A stretch of DNA of 64,000 bases from Yoonia sediminilitoris (GTDB lineage Bacteria; Pseudomonadota; Alphaproteobacteria; Rhodobacterales; Rhodobacteraceae), in NCBI RefSeq assembly GCF_003058085.1, contig NZ_QBUD01000004.1, positions 186,001 through 250,000 on the forward strand, written 5' to 3'. The notes beneath the pieces are model-generated. The model saw only the letters and a list, made by a program, of their open reading frames with translations. It was not told the DNA's origin and ran no database searches. The position numbers and the translations under genes were made by a program. This document shows, piece after piece, positions 62,292 through 64,000 of the stretch (position 1 is the first letter of the stretch; each line of letters begins with the position of its first letter).

Positions 62292-63506
62292 TTAGTTCAG
62301 AGCCGTCCTTTCGATGATCGTTGCACCTGATTGAAGTTGGTCATTGGGGTGGGTGACCACCCTGTCCCCTGCTGACAGGCCATCAATGACTTCTGCAAAC
62401 TGTCTGTTCTGGCGCCCGATGCTGATTGTCTGCTCACGCGCAGTTCCCGCTTCGGCCACAAAGACCGTCCAGGCGTCGTTACGTTTGAAAATGGCGCTCA
62501 GCGGAACTTGCAACACATCTTCCTTTCGCCATTCCGTGATCCGGAGGAAAACCGCAAAACCGTCACCCAGACTGGCGCGATCCTGCGGCGGGCTGGTGAT
62601 GTCAAAGATGGCATCAAGGCGCTGTTCCTCGATCCCCAGCGCCGAGATTTTCGTCTGTGCGGCGGGCGCGATGCTGGTCAGAACTGCCGACAGAGGCGCA
62701 GGACCGCCCCAGCGATCCACGACCGCAGTGGCCCCCTTTTGCAAACGGACCGCATCGGTTGAAAGCAGGTCAGCGACAATTTCCAGATTTGCAGGATCGC
62801 CGATTTTCAGCAGCGGGGCACCCGTGACCACGGGCCGTTCGCTGGTGTCTGCCACTGACAGAACAACACCGTCGGCAGGGGCCTTGATCTCAAGACAGCA
62901 GACTGCGGTACTCTCTTCGGTATCTGCCGGGGTTTGCAGCATGGTTCTGGTCCGTGCCAGCGTGCTTTCGGCCATATCGACACGGGCATTGGCGGCCTCA
63001 ACAGTAGCGTTGGCCACGGCAAGTCGCTGTGCGGCGTCTTCCAGACGGGTCAGCGAAGCAACCTCGCGGCGCACAAGGGTTTGGGTGCGTTCAAACTGTG
63101 ATTTGGCCAGATCCTGATCGTCAATCGCGCGGGCAAGGTCGGCTTGGGCGACATGCAATGCCGCTTCGGCCTCTTGTACCGATGCTTGCGCTTGCAACAG
63201 GCTGCGACTGTCCAGCAATCCCGGCGTGACCGGACGGACGGCAGCAACCAGCGTTTCGCCCGCCGCAACCGGATCACCCACCTTCACAGGCGACCGCAGA
63301 GCGGTGCCCGTGATTGGGCTGGCCACATCGTAAATGTCCTTGATCCGGGTAACGCCGTCTGCATTGATCGTCACCACAAGCGGGCTGCGGGTGACGGTAT
63401 GCAGGTCCACCGGGACAGGATCGGTCCGGAATGTGACATAGGCCAGCCCGACCACAAGGGCCGCACCCATAGCTGTCAGCCCAATTGTGCGCGGTTTCCA
63501 CGTCAT
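62292..63506 (-). CDS. HlyD/MacA-type efflux adaptor subunit
   Basis: 404 residues. One N-terminal TM (GLTAMGAALVVGLAYV), lipoyl-like halves on each side of an alpha-hairpin (SLLQAQASVQEAEAALHVAQADLARAIDDQ, TLVRREVASLTRLEDAAQ), and a beta-barrel domain. It bridges an inner-membrane pump to an outer-membrane channel. The pump is the ABC permease of the next gene in the operon, which starts 3 bp upstream. Confidence 0.92.
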   Translation of the reverse strand: MTWKPRTIGLTAMGAALVVGLAYVTFRTDPVPVDLHTVTRSPLVVTINADGVTRIKDIYDVASPITGTALRSPVKVGDPVAAGETLVAAVRPVTPGLLDSRSLLQAQASVQEAEAALHVAQADLARAIDDQDLAKSQFERTQTLVRREVASLTRLEDAAQRLAVANATVEAANARVDMAESTLARTRTMLQTPADTEESTAVCCLEIKAPADGVVLSVADTSERPVVTGAPLLKIGDPANLEIVADLLSTDAVRLQKGATAVVDRWGGPAPLSAVLTSIAPAAQTKISALGIEEQRLDAIFDITSPPQDRASLGDGFAVFLRITEWRKEDVLQVPLSAIFKRNDAWTVFVAEAGTAREQTISIGRQNRQFAEVIDGLSAGDRVVTHPNDQLQSGATIIERTALN

Positions 63507-63509
63507 CGC

Positions 63510-64000
63510 CTACTCCCTTACCTTCATTACTGAAACGAGATCTTGCCTATCCAGCCTGCGCCGCACCAGCATGACAGAACCGAAGCTAGCCAGCAGCACC
63601 ACCAGACTTGCCTTGGCAAAAATCGCCGGGCGCAGGACCACGGGCATATTGTACAGGTCGCTGGAAAAGCCCGTCGCCATCGCGGTGGCAATCTGCGCCC
63701 CGATCAGCCAGCCAAGCGGTTGTGCCAACAGGGCCAGCAACATGGTTTCACCGATCAAAATATACGATACTTCGGCACGGGTGAACCCAAGGATGCGCAG
63801 GCTTGCCAGTTCCCGCGCGCGTTCCGACAACAGGATGCGCGCCCCGTTATAGGTCACACCAATGGTGATCAGTAGCGCAATGACGAGATAGACGGTGTTC
63901 ATCAAGCCAATGGTTTGCTCGATTGTTTCAGAAAACGACCTGCGCGAATCCGTCATCATCACAACACCGACCAGATTGGGAATATCTTTCAGCGCCGCGT
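63510..64000 (-). CDS. ABC permease of FtsX/MacB-DevC type (partial, cut by window edge)
   Basis: The reverse strand reads without a stop from 64000 to the stop at 63510; 163 residues of the C-terminal part are visible (AALKDIPNLVGVVMMTDSRR at the start). The last three TM helices (TVYLVIALLITIGVTYNGARIL, SYILIGETMLLALLAQPLG, FAKASLVVLLASFGSVMLV) and the ERARELASLRILGFTRAEV loop are typical of FtsX-family permeases. The N-terminus and cognate ATPase lie outside. Confidence 0.9.
   Translation of the reverse strand, partial: AALKDIPNLVGVVMMTDSRRSFSETIEQTIGLMNTVYLVIALLITIGVTYNGARILLSERARELASLRILGFTRAEVSYILIGETMLLALLAQPLGWLIGAQIATAMATGFSSDLYNMPVVLRPAIFAKASLVVLLASFGSVMLVRRRLDRQDLVSVMKVRE

Noticed and set aside
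1-64000. tRNA, rRNA, CRISPR arrays, prophage or complete IS
   Set aside because: Intergenic regions were read for cloverleaf, repeat-spacer and transposase patterns; none was found.

Overview
This window is a stretch of chromosome from an alphaproteobacterium, most likely a marine member of the Rhodobacteraceae (Roseobacter group). The evidence is the GC-rich codon use, the family make-up (ETF-ubiquinone oxidoreductase, PHB genes, an STAS-MlaE fusion, ABC rather than PTS sugar uptake) and overall protein character. No rRNA or tRNA gene, CRISPR array, prophage or complete insertion sequence was seen. The species call is inference.

Layout. 1-18.5 kb is mainly housekeeping: a truncated S-formylglutathione hydrolase, an AEC permease, greA, ETF-QO, a TPR protein, ispE, a long-chain polyprenyl diphosphate synthase, a tRNA-type N6-adenine methyltransferase, the PHB pair phaA-phaB, an EAL protein with altered active-site residues, tag, rpiB, moaE-moaD-pgsA and a giant DUF2339 membrane protein. 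18.8-21.2 kb holds a Tat-exported intradiol-dioxygenase-like protein beside a bis-heme ferric-reductase-like membrane protein, then an M29 aminopeptidase. 21.9-29.4 kb has a TauE-type exporter, an accessory FtsH, an idonate/gluconate dehydrogenase pair, a MITE, a tandem universal stress protein and cbpA-cbpM. 29.4-30.6 kb is a decayed PAS-EAL gene.

30.7-40.7 kb is a complete-looking amino-sugar (GlcNAc/MurNAc) catabolic locus. A leftward operon (BadF-type kinase, GntR regulator, SIS-type deaminase, nagA) diverges from a rightward operon (murQ, ABC binding protein, two permeases, Gfo/Idh/MocA oxidoreductase, ABC ATPase). Two matching 21-bp operator candidates flank the shared promoter region.

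40.8-56.4 kb looks like a low-oxygen/stress island: universal stress protein, Hsp20, a bactofilin-like membrane protein, a second MITE, a Crp/Fnr regulator without the FNR cysteine cluster, a response regulator and hybrid histidine kinase, a host-attachment-family protein, a VIT1/CCC1 and Ca/Mn-type P-ATPase pair, a phasin-like protein, a persulfide-dioxygenase-like metallohydrolase, a DksA/TraR protein and an Mla lipid-transport operon. Seven sites with both half-sites of TTGA-N6-TCAA (the FNR/FixK/DNR consensus) lie upstream of genes in 22.7-56.5 kb, most of them placed for activation near -41.5. 56.5-61.8 kb is a uronate operon (GntR/FCD regulator, uxaC, kduI, kduD, uxuB-like), followed by a c-type cytochrome and an efflux adaptor/permease pair cut by the window end.

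The most striking structural observation is a TA-target MITE family. Both copies sit exactly in or at the TA of a neighbouring gene's stop codon and rebuild TAG with their own first base, and a 16-bp footprint-like palindrome lies near one copy.
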